A stretch of DNA of 64,000 bases. Source: CBDFGN01 sp965247065. GTDB lineage: Bacteria; Bacteroidota; Bacteroidia; Cytophagales; Cyclobacteriaceae. Below are positions 18,085 through 27,432 of this stretch, piece by piece. Numbering within the stretch: the stretch's first letter is position 1; the number at the start of each line of letters is the position of its first letter. The notes below the pieces were generated by a model. It was not told the DNA's origin and did not search any database. It saw only the letters and a list, made by a program, of their open reading frames with translations. Location of the stretch: assembly GCA_965247065.1 (NCBI GenBank), contig CBDFGN010000006.1, positions 2,542,001 through 2,606,000 of the forward strand. Direction: 5' to 3'. Position numbers and translations under genes: made by a program.

Positions 18085-19647
18085 TCATGGGTCTTGGCGT
18101 CTCTGGAGCAGCGCCGCGGCAATGAGGCTGGCGACCAACAGGACTACCATCGAGCCGATCGTGAACCAACGGTTGATCAGCCAGAATTCCTCCGGGCTGT
18201 GGTTGTCCCAGTAGGCCTTGATTCCCAGGCAGAAAAACACAACCCCAGCGATTGTGATTATAAGGGTCATGAGTTTTGGCATACGCAGTCCCGGGGGCAG
18301 GAATCGCCGATCCATCCAGAGAATGATTGCGCAAACCAGACCGGCCGAGAACACGTTAGTAAACAAGTTCGCTGGGGTCAATATCGCCAGTAATATCCGC
18401 GGTTTGCCCTCACCGCCATGGTACGTAAAAAGAAAAGACCAGGCCAGGATGATAAAAGCCCCGGCTCCACACCATGCCAGAGCATACAGTTTAAGTCTAC
18501 GAGTGTTACTCTTGGCCCAGCGAGGACGCACTGTGCGCGCGAGTTCGTCGAGGACTGCGCAACCAACCTCGATCGTTCCGTACAAGGTGCCGAGCATCGC
18601 CAGAAACGCCCCAGCGACGTAAAGCGGAAGCAGCCAAGGGTGAAGATTAGTCAGAAACTTCGCCTGAAAATCGAGCAAATTGTTCTCGTTTGGCACCTGG
18701 GATTCCGGAGCAAGGACAATTACTCCGGAGGCAACAAACACGGCACTGAAGGCCAGTACAAGCGAGAAACTGATCGTGCAGTCAATCAAAGGTGCACGCA
18801 ACCAAGTGCGAACCGGATGTTGAGGATTCTGGTCGATCTCTAGTAGTTCCTTCGCGCTCGCCTCTCCCAGCCCGGACCTCCCCCAGTTCTTGTCTCGCAG
18901 CCACGATGTGTACGCCAGATAATCGAACGTACCTCCCGCCAAGACTCCCACGTACCTTGTCGTCTCGACCCACACCGGCACGCTGGCGATGGCGCGGACA
19001 TTTTCGTCCGGAGCGGCCGCAAGCCAATCGGGATAGGCCAGTGCCCGTGGAATCAGAGCACCGGTTACCATTTCCAGCCAATCCGGGTTGTATATAAGCA
19101 GACTGACGCTGGCGCTCAGCACGAGAGCCGTCACAATCGTCATTTGAATGCGCTCGAGAATCGAGTATCCGCCGCTCGCAGAAAGGACCAGCACACCCGC
19201 CAGAATCACGCCTCCCCAGGCATAATCCATAGCTCCGTTCCACTGATCGCGGGTGCCTGTGATCCAGGACGTGAAGTTGCCCAGCACTCCGCTGTGGAAA
19301 CCAACCCAGGCGCCAATCGCAGGGGCGAACAGCAGCAACAACCAGAGCAGGGCCCATCCCCGAGGACCAGGCAATTCGAGCATGCGCCGATACGGATGCA
19401 CACCGGTGAGAACCATGTGCCGTGACAATGCGAGAACAAACACCCACTTCAACAGCGAGATCATCACAAACAAAAACAGAATGTTGTAGCCAAACAGCGC
19501 TCCTCCCCTCGAAGAGAAGATCAATTCACCCGTTCCAATAGTGAGCGAGGCAATAACCGCTCCCGGGCCAAATACCGCCAACCAGTTGACAGGGTTTCCG
19601 GAAAGCATCAGAGGTGACATGCGGGTGTTTTGCCGGTCCATTGTCAT
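18085..19647 (-). CDS. Nramp-related membrane transporter
   Basis: 520 residues with about eleven hydrophobic helices. The N-terminal 'FGPGAVIASLTIGTGELIFS' segment matches helix 1 of Nramp-like proteins (G-P-G...A-S-x-T-I-G-x-G-E); this divergent branch lacks the canonical D-P-G-N metal motif, so metal transport is not assured. Later helices include 'LYVAGAFLAMLGTLYGT'. It is the start of a minus-strand block with the dehydrogenase and aldolase; all three are G+C-rich with strongly G/C-ending codons, unlike most genes here, suggesting joint horizontal acquisition. Inferred role: uptake of the substrate or a cofactor ion for that pathway. ATG 19647 overlaps the stop of a 45-residue ORF (ATGA). 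Confidence 0.8.
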   Translation of the reverse strand: MTMDRQNTRMSPLMLSGNPVNWLAVFGPGAVIASLTIGTGELIFSSRGGALFGYNILFLFVMISLLKWVFVLALSRHMVLTGVHPYRRMLELPGPRGWALLWLLLLFAPAIGAWVGFHSGVLGNFTSWITGTRDQWNGAMDYAWGGVILAGVLVLSASGGYSILERIQMTIVTALVLSASVSLLIYNPDWLEMVTGALIPRALAYPDWLAAAPDENVRAIASVPVWVETTRYVGVLAGGTFDYLAYTSWLRDKNWGRSGLGEASAKELLEIDQNPQHPVRTWLRAPLIDCTISFSLVLAFSAVFVASGVIVLAPESQVPNENNLLDFQAKFLTNLHPWLLPLYVAGAFLAMLGTLYGTIEVGCAVLDELARTVRPRWAKSNTRRLKLYALAWCGAGAFIILAWSFLFTYHGGEGKPRILLAILTPANLFTNVFSAGLVCAIILWMDRRFLPPGLRMPKLMTLIITIAGVVFFCLGIKAYWDNHSPEEFWLINRWFTIGSMVVLLVASLIAAALLQRRQDP

Positions 19648-19781
19648 ATGGTGCTTTCGGCGAGCTTGCGGATGGCACTACGGTAGTGTACGTAGCTTAG
19701 AGCCTTAATCTCCTTTGAAACCTTCAGGTTAGGGGGATCGCCGGCGACCTTCAGAGCACCAAGTAGTTTATTGTCTTTCAT
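19644..19781 (-). CDS. Small ORF coupled to the transporter (ATGA overlap)
   Basis: 45 codons from ATG 19781 (MKDNKLLGALKVAGDPPNL...), charged, no helix or signal. Its TGA (19646-19644) overlaps the ATG of the transporter as ATGA, the usual signature of translational coupling. No family recognised. It could instead be the decayed tail or front of a larger gene. Confidence 0.4.
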   Translation of the reverse strand: MKDNKLLGALKVAGDPPNLKVSKEIKALSYVHYRSAIRKLAESTI

Positions 19782-20079
19782 TTCGTCCTATACTCGGATT
19801 CAAGATACGGAAAGTTCAGAATGCCCTCCAAAGCTTAGCAACTCGCTCTTCCCCTCGATATGCTGAACATTGGCACTGACCGTTGGAAACGATACAACCG
19901 GGCGTTCTTGGTGCTTTAACCGATATATGAATAGAATCCCAATCCCGAATTCAAAGCCCAAGATGGAGGCAAGCTAGTCCCCAATGCCAGACGGGACAAT
20001 GAGTGTGAGACCTGACAGCGGATATGGACAGTCGGTGCTCGACTTTGAGAAAAGTGAAAGGCTCAACCCACTACGGAAA
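19782..20079. other. Gene-free interval
   Basis: About 300 bp with no coding frame or repeat that I can support. Confidence 0.4.
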
Positions 20080-20150
20080 ACGGGCCAAATAATAGGTTTG
20101 TCGAAAAAGGACGCAAAAAAGGAAAAGTAGTCATAACTTTGGAAGAATAA
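20080..20150 (+). pseudogene. C-terminal scrap of a zinc-free MDR oxidoreductase
   Basis: One frame ends 'RFVEKGRKKGKVVITLEE' and stops at TAA 20148-20150. This is the extreme C-terminus of the same quinone-oxidoreductase-like family as the next gene ('HQGKVVITVEHD') and the gene at 29179 ('KTGNVVITLDAN'). Nothing upstream aligns, so only the tail of an ancestral tandem paralogue survives. Confidence 0.6.
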
Positions 20151-20152
20151 TT

Positions 20153-21135
20153 ATGCAAGCTATTGTCTTTCAAAAATATGGATCCACCGATGTCCTTAAA
20201 TTAAAGGAGATAAAAAAGCCTACTCCCATGGAAGATGAAGTCTTGATAAAAGTTCATGCGGCATCGGTAAATGATTGGGACTGGGCTCTCATGAGAGGTA
20301 AGCCGTTCGTGATCCGCATGTTACACGGACTTATAAAACCAACAGTCAATATACCTGGAGTTGACATAGCGGGACAGGTTGAAGCGGTTGGTAGAAAAGT
20401 AAAGAGGTTTCAGCCAGGTGATGAAGTTTTCGGCGACATTTCTGAGTGCGGTTTCGGTGGTTTTGCCCAGTATGTATGTGCTCGTGAAAATGCAGTAACT
20501 CTCAAAACAGCCAACATGACCTTCGAAGAAGCCGCAACGATACCGCATGCGGCAATGCTGGCTGTACAGGGCCTTCGGGATAAAGGGCAAATTCAACAAG
20601 GACAAAAACTTTTAATTAACGGTGCGGGCGGAGGTGTTGGTACTTTTGGGGTGCAAATTGCCAAATTATACGGCGTTGAAGCAACCGGAGTTGACAGCTC
20701 AGGGAAATTGGACATGCTGCGATCAATTGGGTTTGATCATGTTATAGATTACAAACAGGAAGATTTCACTAAAAATGGGCAGTGTTATGACCTGATACTC
20801 GACGCCAAGACAAATCGCTCAATATTCGATTATGCCCGCTCATTATGTCCCAATGGGACGTATGTCACTGTTAGAGGTCTATGAATCGGCTTTTCCAGGC
20901 TTTAATCCTGGGACCGTGGATTTCTATATTCAGCAAAAAGAACATACGTATCCTTAGCCTTAAACCAAACAAGGATTTAGATTATATAAAGGAACTTTTC
21001 GCTGCGGGTAAACTCAAATCGGTTATAGATGGACCCTACAAGTTAAGTGAAGTACCTAAAGCTATTCGGTATTTTGGCGAAGGAAAACACCAAGGAAAAG
21101 TAGTGATAACTGTGGAACATGATAACCAAACTTAA
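20153..21135 (+). pseudogene. Zinc-binding-family (quinone oxidoreductase-like) dehydrogenase with frameshift
   Basis: Two frames meet at an ATGA overlap (20881-20884). Frame A has 'MQAIVFQKYGSTDVLKL', 'GVDIAGQVEAVG' and the NADPH Rossmann loop 'INGAGGGVGTFGVQIAK' (about 161-177) and ends 'YVTVRGL'. Frame B resumes 'MNRLFQALILGPWIS' and ends 'GKVVITVEHDNQT'. Adding one base at the junction gives 984 nt, 328 residues, matching the intact paralogue at 29179 (329). It lacks the structural-zinc cysteines, as expected for the quinone oxidoreductase/crotonyl-reductase subgroup (NADPH-dependent C=C or quinone reduction). The single missing base is near 20880. Confidence 0.83.
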
Positions 21136-21189
21136 CCAATGGAGGAAATATTTACGAATACAATTTCTTATAGAAGTAGCACTTGAAAC

Positions 21190-21340
21190 AGTAGATTATG
21201 AGGGCTTTACATTTTTAACATTGAGAGCAGCGAAAAATCTCAGAACCTTGCGAATTCGGATCCTGCAATCCAAGCTAGAAATTGGCAATGAACTTGAAGG
21301 AATGGTGTGGGCACGGCAGCCTTAATGGCCACGTCGGCCA
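21190..21340 (+). pseudogene. Degenerate YCII-domain gene fragment
   Basis: One frame reads 'L-[TGA]-GLYIFNIESSEKSQNL' then 'ANSDPAIQARNWQ-[TGA]', followed by 'GTAALMAT'. It matches the better-preserved YCII gene at 41713-42230 ('LRGIYIFNVESVKEAQKL', 'TNSDPAIQAG', 'YGTAALMAV'). The first TGA stands where the paralogue has arginine (CGA to TGA fits). Only the C-terminal half is recognisable. Confidence 0.65.
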
Positions 21341-21417
21341 TTGCCGCCAAGATTTAAGTGGTAACAATGCTGGAAGATCTAAAGAACCGCCCGATGTTTG
21401 GGCGATGGCGTCGGTCC

Positions 21418-21738
21418 TCATTTGGTCTCAACCAGGATCTCCCTAAAGCGCGTGGTTCCAATATTGCGGGCATTATGTGTGGCAGGCACCCGCAACTCCC
21501 CACCGACCAGTTCGTCGCCTTCGAGTCGAAAAGACAGGGAGTCGCCTGCATTCAATTCCAGACTGGAAAGTACGTTTTCGTCCTTATCGGTTACTTCGAG
21601 AGTAGAACCTTCGATTGCGTAATACATGTAGTCGTGAGAGTGTGTGTGTACACCGGTGCTTTCACCTGGATCAAGCACCAATTCCCATACGGCGATCTTG
21701 TCGTTCTCGAATATCTTGGTTGTTGCTACCTCAGCCAT
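21418..21738 (-). CDS. Single-domain cupin
   Basis: 106 residues. Cupin motif 1 is seen as 'GESTGVHTHSHDYMYYAIEG' (about 24-43; histidines and the later Glu are metal ligands), and a weaker motif 2 near 'GELRVPATHNARN' (about 80-92). Small cupins of this type bind a metal and act as isomerases, dioxygenases or sensors; no substrate can be assigned. It is G+C-richer than the adjacent remnants, similar to the 16-19.7 kb block. Confidence 0.8.
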   Translation of the reverse strand: MAEVATTKIFENDKIAVWELVLDPGESTGVHTHSHDYMYYAIEGSTLEVTDKDENVLSSLELNAGDSLSFRLEGDELVGGELRVPATHNARNIGTTRFREILVETK

Positions 21739-22263
21739 CTAACCTCTCCCCATGTAAATTACGAATAAGTACATATCGGTCAACGTCGCTGATTTTGTTG
21801 GCTAAGATACAATCTACTGTCATGAGCGGCATTATCATATATACAATATATGTATTATTCTGATAGTAAGATAAACGAGGGATGTTCTAGGTATGGATGT
21901 GGGTGTGGGTGTGAGTGTAAATGCGCAGGATATCCCTGGAATAATTTGGAAACACATTTTTCTTTTCACTAACAAAAAACCCCGCTAGTAACGTACTAAT
22001 CCTAACTAAGATATTTGTGTCTCTTCAAAATGACCTGGCTGCATAGGCGACGCTGGTAAGAACATGTCCATGCCTAGCTAGACTGTGTAGCATCTCCTTC
22101 CTTATTCCGTATCACGTTGCTTGATCGGCTTTGCTTCTCTAAAGCTTTTTGCGATGGCGGATGCAAAAGGTTAAATTCACTGGGATGTTTGATGATCAGC
22201 GCAATTTGAACAGTACGACCATCACCCGGCGACTGTGATGGTCGCAGGGCTAATATTCTGACT
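21739..22263. other. Gene-free interval (525 bp) with GT-rich repeat
   Basis: Holds no supported gene. Contains one copy of the GT-rich tract (21895-21920) described separately. Confidence 0.5.
21895..21920 (+). repeat. GT-rich intergenic tract, copy 1
   Basis: Irregular G-T-G alternation (GGATGTGGGTGTGGGTGTGAG...). Similar tracts occur at 25655-25690, 25893-25924 and 25990-26014, and as the C/A-rich complement at 60262-60311. Copies 1 and 2 are followed within about 40 bp by an ATTTGGAAA string. Confidence 0.6.
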
Positions 22264-22851
22264 ATGGATGATAGCAACATCGTAATAAACCTTATTAAAG
22301 ATATCCATTCAATCTCAGGTCGGTCAATTGGGGAACTTACAAAGCATTTTTTGTTTGAAAAGCTCCCAAAAGAGACTGTCTTCGTTAAACGAAGTAGGCG
22401 AAATGAAAAGGAGTATCTGCTACTAAAAGGTGTTTGCAGAAGTTATGTGATTGACCCCCAAGGTAAAGAAGTGACACTGGCATTTTTTTTGGAAAAATCC
22501 CCCATCTCCCCGAACATAAGCAGAACCTGTAACCTAATTTCCAGCGTTAGCATTCAAGCCCTGACGGATATAGAAATCGCCTCATTTTCGACTACTCAAT
22601 TGATGCAACTCATGGTCGCGAATAGAGAAATCCGGGAATGGGGAAATACAGTACTTCAGAATGAGTTGTTTAAAAAAGTAGAAAAAGAGTTGTCTTTTTC
22701 TACCATGACCGCCAAAGAAAGATTAATGAAATTCCGGGAGAGATTTCACCAACTGGAAAACCTGGTGCCCCACCCCCACATTGCTTCCTACCTTGGCATT
22801 ACCAATGTGTCCTTAAGCCGGTTGCGTAGGGAAGTGATGATGGAGGGTTAA
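22264..22851 (+). CDS. Crp/Fnr-family transcriptional regulator
   Basis: 195 residues. The N-terminal ~120 residues are a cyclic-nucleotide-binding-like barrel ('KLPKETVFVKRSRRNEKEYL', 'GVCRSYVIDPQGKEVTLAFF') lacking obvious cAMP-contact residues. The C-terminus has a degenerate winged helix ('HIASYLGITNVSLSRLRREV', about 172-191). This layout is common among Bacteroidota Crp-like proteins, which regulate without cAMP. It is upstream of two hydrolase genes on the same strand, but a terminator-like hairpin separates them. Confidence 0.87.
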   Translation: MDDSNIVINLIKDIHSISGRSIGELTKHFLFEKLPKETVFVKRSRRNEKEYLLLKGVCRSYVIDPQGKEVTLAFFLEKSPISPNISRTCNLISSVSIQALTDIEIASFSTTQLMQLMVANREIREWGNTVLQNELFKKVEKELSFSTMTAKERLMKFRERFHQLENLVPHPHIASYLGITNVSLSRLRREVMMEG

Positions 22852-22870
22852 GCCTTCCTCCCTCTTTTTT
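22842..22870 (+). terminator. Rho-independent terminator overlapping the Crp/Fnr stop
   Basis: Stem GGAGGG (22842-22847) / CCTCCC (22857-22862), 9-nt loop, then TCTTTTTT. The 5' arm overlaps the last codons of the gene. Confidence 0.65.
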
Positions 22871-22946
22871 GTCTTTTTATCAAATGTTAATGACCTGACC
22901 CAGCTCAGGACGTTCTTCTAAACATACATGACACAAAGCAGATCCT

Positions 22947-24050
22947 ATGAAAGCTAAAATTACGGAAACATTCCTAGCGAAAACCAGTCTTATTATCATT
23001 TGTTTAGCCGCTCTTATTTCCTCGTGTTCTCACACCAAACCATTCGTGGATGCCAATGGAACGACCATGAAAAACAGCATCTCCAGCGCGGAAAAAATTA
23101 CAATCGGTGGGGTAGAGCAGGCTCTTCTAATCCGAGGATCCAGCAAGAGCAACCCTATCTTACTTTTTCTCCACGGCGGGCCAGGCACGCCTTATGATGG
23201 CTTTGCCTATAAATTTCAGGCTGAGCTGGAGAAAAGATTCGTAGTGGTGCATTGGGCACAGAGGGGAGCTGGAAAATCCTATAACTGGGGAATTCCCAAT
23301 GAATCGATGAATATGGAGCAACTCTTAAGCGACGCTGAAGAGCTCATAGATCACTTGCGCTTGAGGTTTAACAAACAGAAGATCTATCTGACCGGGCATT
23401 CCTGGGGAGCCTACCTGGGGATGTATGTAGTGAAAAGAAAACCCGATCGGATTCATGCTTTCATCGGGGCCGGACAGGGGGTGGACCTGCTGGAGCAGGA
23501 AAGACTATCTCATCAATTTGTGTTGCAGGAAGCCCGCAATAGAGGAGACAACAAGGCATTAAAAGACCTGACTAAAATCGGGGAGCCCCCATACCAAAAT
23601 ATCTCCAAGGGGCTGGGAGTTAAATATCATTATCTCGCTAAATATGGGGGATATATTCATGGAGAAGCCGGACAAGGGATGTTATTCAGAACTATCCTGA
23701 AATCACCGGAATACGATATCCTGGGATTTGTGAGGTATGGCCTGGGCCTGATGTATACCATGAAGCACCTTGTAAAAAATGGAGGTGACAAAATGTGGCG
23801 GATTTCTCCCCTAAACGATGCGTACCAGGTGGACGTTCCGGTTTACTTTATCCAGGGAAAATACGATCGGGTGGCGGCCGGGGAATTGCTGGAAAAATAT
23901 TACCAAAAATTGGAAGCACCTCACAAGGAAATCGTACTCTTTGAACACTCCGGTCACTTTATATTTCTAAAAGAACCGGACAGATTCTGCGAAGTTATCA
24001 TCAGGGCCTTGGACGAAACTTCGGGGACGGTGACAGGTGTGGCAAACTAG
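22947..24050 (+). CDS. Alpha/beta-hydrolase lipoprotein (prolyl-aminopeptidase-like)
   Basis: 367 residues with signal and lipobox ('LAALISSCSH', acceptor Cys about 27). Seen: oxyanion 'LFLHGGPGTPYDG' (about 73), the 'WAQRGAGKS' turn typical of proline iminopeptidases, nucleophile 'GHSWGAYLG' (about 150), acid 'QGKYDRVAAG' (about 306) and base 'HSGHF' (about 334). The triad is complete, so an active serine hydrolase is expected; substrate class (peptide or ester) is uncertain. It is 46 bp upstream of a serine beta-lactamase-fold gene and probably co-transcribed. Confidence 0.88.
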   Translation: MKAKITETFLAKTSLIIICLAALISSCSHTKPFVDANGTTMKNSISSAEKITIGGVEQALLIRGSSKSNPILLFLHGGPGTPYDGFAYKFQAELEKRFVVVHWAQRGAGKSYNWGIPNESMNMEQLLSDAEELIDHLRLRFNKQKIYLTGHSWGAYLGMYVVKRKPDRIHAFIGAGQGVDLLEQERLSHQFVLQEARNRGDNKALKDLTKIGEPPYQNISKGLGVKYHYLAKYGGYIHGEAGQGMLFRTILKSPEYDILGFVRYGLGLMYTMKHLVKNGGDKMWRISPLNDAYQVDVPVYFIQGKYDRVAAGELLEKYYQKLEAPHKEIVLFEHSGHFIFLKEPDRFCEVIIRALDETSGTVTGVAN

Positions 24051-24096
24051 TTTCCAAAGGCATTCCATTCTTGGTATCACTTTAAACAATGGTAAA

Positions 24097-25332
24097 ATGA
24101 AAAAACAGACTTTAATAAAAACCTCGGCTGTAGTCACCATTGCCTGCATCATGCTTTTTTTGTTTGGTTTTTGGCACTATTCATCGCAGGCGGACCCTCC
24201 AGCGCAAATAAAATCGGTTACGGAATTGGAAGATTATCTTAAATCACTCACGAATCAAAAATCACCTCCCGGACTTTCCGTGATTGTAGTAAAAGGTGAA
24301 GAAGTGGTTTATTCAAATGGTTTTGGATATGCAGATTTACCTGAAAACAAAAAAGCTACTCCAAATACAGGATATCAGTGGTGGTCCATGACCAAACCCT
24401 TTACTGTAACGGCGATACTTCAACTTCAAGAAAAGGGATTACTCAATATTGATGATCCGGTCAAAAAGTATCTCTCTTTTTTTGAGGTTAAGAGACCCAA
24501 AGAGGCAAGTAATAAGATTACAATTCGACAGTTGTTGTCTCATAGTGCCGGCTTGGGAGATATAGGAATGGAGATCCTGGGTTGGATACATTATAAACAC
24601 GATCGATCTTTTAACCAAACCGAACTTGTAAAAAGTCAGCTACCCAAACATCGAAACCTCAAAGCCTCGCCCGGTATACAGGGACGTTATTCCAATCTGG
24701 GCTATATGTTGTTAGCCGCTATTATTGAAAAAGTAAGTGGTCAATCATATGACAAGTACATACAAGACCATATTCTCAACCCTTTGAGAATGAAGCACAC
24801 TGGTTTTTCTTATACCCCTGAAATGATCGAAATGGCGGCTGCAGGTACCCATCCTAGGGATTTTATGAGCCTTTTAGCATTTACAATGATAGAAAAACAG
24901 AAAGCGGTTCGTGAAAAGAAGGATGGGATTTACTGGTTTAACTCAATTTATGCCGATCAACAAGGATCAACCGGCTTGATAGGCTCCACAAAAGACCTTT
25001 CTCATTTTATGATTGCGATGCTTAATGAAGGTGAATGGAATGGCCAAAGAATCCTTTCCCAAGAAAGCATTAAAATGATGCAAATACCTCAAATCAAAGT
25101 GGGAAAAAGTCCCGCTCAGGGCATAGATGAGCTACAATTTGGTTTGGGCTGGTTCATTCATGACGACAATGGACGAAAAGCACTTAGTCATGGTGGCAAT
25201 GGTGCTGCTTTCGTTGCTCAAATGCGATTGTATCCTGATGAAGAGCTGGGGGTGGCAGTGATGGCTAATAGCACCTACCTGGAGAAAATGGGGGGCACCA
25301 TTATCAGTGATCTTGCTTCATTTGATTGGTAA
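24097..25332 (+). CDS. Class C beta-lactamase-fold serine hydrolase
   Basis: 411 residues from ATG 24097; the frame is open earlier, but this start gives a proper signal anchor ('MKKQTLIKTSAVVTIACIML'). Active-site motifs: S-x-x-K as 'WWSMTKPFT' (about 97), Y-x-N as 'RYSNLGYML' (about 197) and the third motif 'SHGGNGAAF' (about 363). These define the penicillin-binding/esterase EstB-like group; many are peptidases or esterases, not resistance enzymes. Periplasmic or membrane-anchored, paired with the preceding hydrolase. Confidence 0.88.
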   Translation: MKKQTLIKTSAVVTIACIMLFLFGFWHYSSQADPPAQIKSVTELEDYLKSLTNQKSPPGLSVIVVKGEEVVYSNGFGYADLPENKKATPNTGYQWWSMTKPFTVTAILQLQEKGLLNIDDPVKKYLSFFEVKRPKEASNKITIRQLLSHSAGLGDIGMEILGWIHYKHDRSFNQTELVKSQLPKHRNLKASPGIQGRYSNLGYMLLAAIIEKVSGQSYDKYIQDHILNPLRMKHTGFSYTPEMIEMAAAGTHPRDFMSLLAFTMIEKQKAVREKKDGIYWFNSIYADQQGSTGLIGSTKDLSHFMIAMLNEGEWNGQRILSQESIKMMQIPQIKVGKSPAQGIDELQFGLGWFIHDDNGRKALSHGGNGAAFVAQMRLYPDEELGVAVMANSTYLEKMGGTIISDLASFDW

Positions 25333-26286
25333 GAAAGTTTTCAAAATTTGACTATGAACACGAAACTATCCTTAGCGGCATTAATATTCATTTGTGTACA
25401 TCAGTTTACTTAAATCGGGAACGGCAAGTTAACTGTGCTAACTCCCTTGGATCAGCCGCGGATCTTCCGCACTTTTCGAGGCAGGTTAACTTGAAGGCCC
25501 TTTTTTGTTTCTTCCTCCCGGAGCATCTCCCCAATCTTAGGTTCAACCTCTGTGTAAAACCTAAGCTTCTCCAAATACCGGTTGAGAAATCTTTGAATCT
25601 CCTCTCTAGTAAGCTCCATACCTATTAATGGCATTGGTAAGAGAAATGTTACCCATGAGGGTGTGAGTTTGAGTGTGGCTGGGAGTGTGGCACGATTTGG
25701 AAATGGATTATTTGTTAGTGGTTACCGCTATAGTCCAATCCTCCAATTCCTTCCCAAATCCGCTCGATTCGGGATTGGAATATAATTGATATAGGTAACT
25801 TCGTATATTTATTCGTTAGGCTTAATTACCTATAGGATAATGGACAAGAACATTCTAACTCAATTGTTTTTCGGACCGTTAATGCTAGTTGCAGGGTGTT
25901 AGGGTGAGTGTGGGTGTGAGTTGGATTTGAACATTTTTCCCGCTCAAGTTAGTTCGTCAAATTATCACCTCTCCCACCCGTTTGAGTATGAAGTGGGTGG
26001 GTGGGAAGTGTGAGCATCCACTACCAAAATCTCTCCGCTTTAGTTCTTTAGCCAGAAACACATTTTCAATCCAAACGATTGTTAATGCAAATTACCTGTT
26101 CTTCTTTTCACTGGCAAAAAAAGAAAGAGGGCGACTCCAGGCTTGGGAAGAAGGTGGGTATTCAAATTTCTTGCACTGTTTTGGAAATTGGCACCTTACC
26201 AAATTAATCACCCTGAATGGCGGCGCCGGTTAAGCTAGTGGTTAATATACCGTCTTGTTCTTAATTCAATTTAATAAATTAGAGGC
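25333..26286. other. Gene-poor interval (954 bp) with debris and GT tracts
   Basis: At 25353-25412 a 19-codon frame 'MNTKLSLAALIFICVHQFT' looks like an orphaned signal peptide. A minus-strand frame 25452-25634 ('MELTREEIQRFLNRYLEKL...') has protein-like composition but no family. GT-rich tracts sit at 25655-25690, 25893-25924 and 25990-26014. None amounts to a supported gene. Confidence 0.5.
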
Positions 26287-27432
26287 ATGGCGCAGAACCC
26301 CTTTCAACTGGACATTTGGTCCATTTTGCTGGGATTTGGAGTCTTAAATGGCTGTTTCCTGGCCATTATTATATGGTTTAGCAAAAAAGGTTCTGTGCGG
26401 TCCAACCGATTTCTGTCCCTGCTCTTGTTATGCATTTCCCTGTTCACCTCGGAGTTGATTATCGCTCGCACAACGATTTACTTTGAAAGGACCAGCCTGA
26501 TCATGATCTCTTTTCCTTTTGCTTATTTAATTGCTCCCCTTTTCTTATTTTACGCACGCTCACTTATCCAAGGCAACCGGACTTTCAAAGTAAAAGATTT
26601 GCTGCACTTGCTGTTTCCAATAATGGCATTAGTGGGCCTGGTGCCGTTTTATTTTTGGGAGCCTTCGGATAAGTTAGCTTATATCAGTCAATTCAGCGAT
26701 CCTGCCAATTTAACGCCTCGACATTTATGGCTGGGAGGTATTTTCCTGGTTCAAACTATAATCTATTCCGGGCTAATATTCAGATTCCTCAAAGATTATC
26801 AGCAACGTTATAAAACCGCCTCGGCCGGAACTGGAATTCATCAGCTGGAATGGCTCAATCGATTGATGCTGATCTTTCTGGCATTTATCGTCTTTAACGC
26901 GGGAGTATCCTTCTTGCTGGTACTCGCCGAATTTCTACCCTTCCCTGCTTTAGAGTTAAACATGATAATCCTGACTTTATTTACTCATATTGTGGGATAC
27001 AATGCTATTAATCATCCCTCCCGATTGTTGCCGCCCCTCCCTAAAGCCGCAAAATACGCCCGATCAACCCTAATCCTTGGGCAGGGCAAGCGGCATGTGG
27101 TCACCTTGAAGGAGTATATGGCAGCCCACAAACCATTTCTCAACCCGGACTTAACCCAGGCCTCATTGGCCGTTGACTTGGGAATCCCCAAAGATCACTT
27201 GTCTCAGGTCGTCAACGGTCGGCTATCGCTGAGTTTTTACGATTTTGTAAACGGCTATCGGGTCAGGGAAGCCCAGGAGAGATTGGTCGACCCAAACTTC
27301 CGGGCCTATTCTATTCTAGGAATCGCCCTCGACTCAGGTTTCAGCAGCAAGAGTTCATTCAACCGGATTTTCAAAAAACATCTGGGTATTACTCCCTCTC
27401 AATACCTGGCTAACCAACGTCCTGCAAGATGA
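26287..27432 (+). CDS. AraC-family regulator with N-terminal membrane sensor
   Basis: 381 residues: about seven hydrophobic helices in residues 1-240, a short linker, then an AraC/XylS double helix-turn-helix (about 278-376; 'DLTQASLAVDLGIPKDHLSQ' and 'SILGIALDSGFSSKSSFNRI' then 'FKKHLGITPSQY'). This membrane-AraC layout is characteristic of Bacteroidota. The ligand is unknown. Downstream on the same strand lie a 39-residue membrane peptide gene and an SRPBCC gene, possible targets. Confidence 0.92.
   Translation: MAQNPFQLDIWSILLGFGVLNGCFLAIIIWFSKKGSVRSNRFLSLLLLCISLFTSELIIARTTIYFERTSLIMISFPFAYLIAPLFLFYARSLIQGNRTFKVKDLLHLLFPIMALVGLVPFYFWEPSDKLAYISQFSDPANLTPRHLWLGGIFLVQTIIYSGLIFRFLKDYQQRYKTASAGTGIHQLEWLNRLMLIFLAFIVFNAGVSFLLVLAEFLPFPALELNMIILTLFTHIVGYNAINHPSRLLPPLPKAAKYARSTLILGQGKRHVVTLKEYMAAHKPFLNPDLTQASLAVDLGIPKDHLSQVVNGRLSLSFYDFVNGYRVREAQERLVDPNFRAYSILGIALDSGFSSKSSFNRIFKKHLGITPSQYLANQRPAR

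Noticed and set aside
18418..19489. Several long plus-strand frames opposite the transporter
   Set aside because: Shadow frames of a G+C-rich gene; translations are Arg/Pro/Ser-rich without domains, while the minus frame is a clear membrane protein.
25452..25634. Minus-strand 60-codon frame with helical look
   Set aside because: Composition is protein-like but there is no family, no promoter and it lies in a debris field; kept only as a note.
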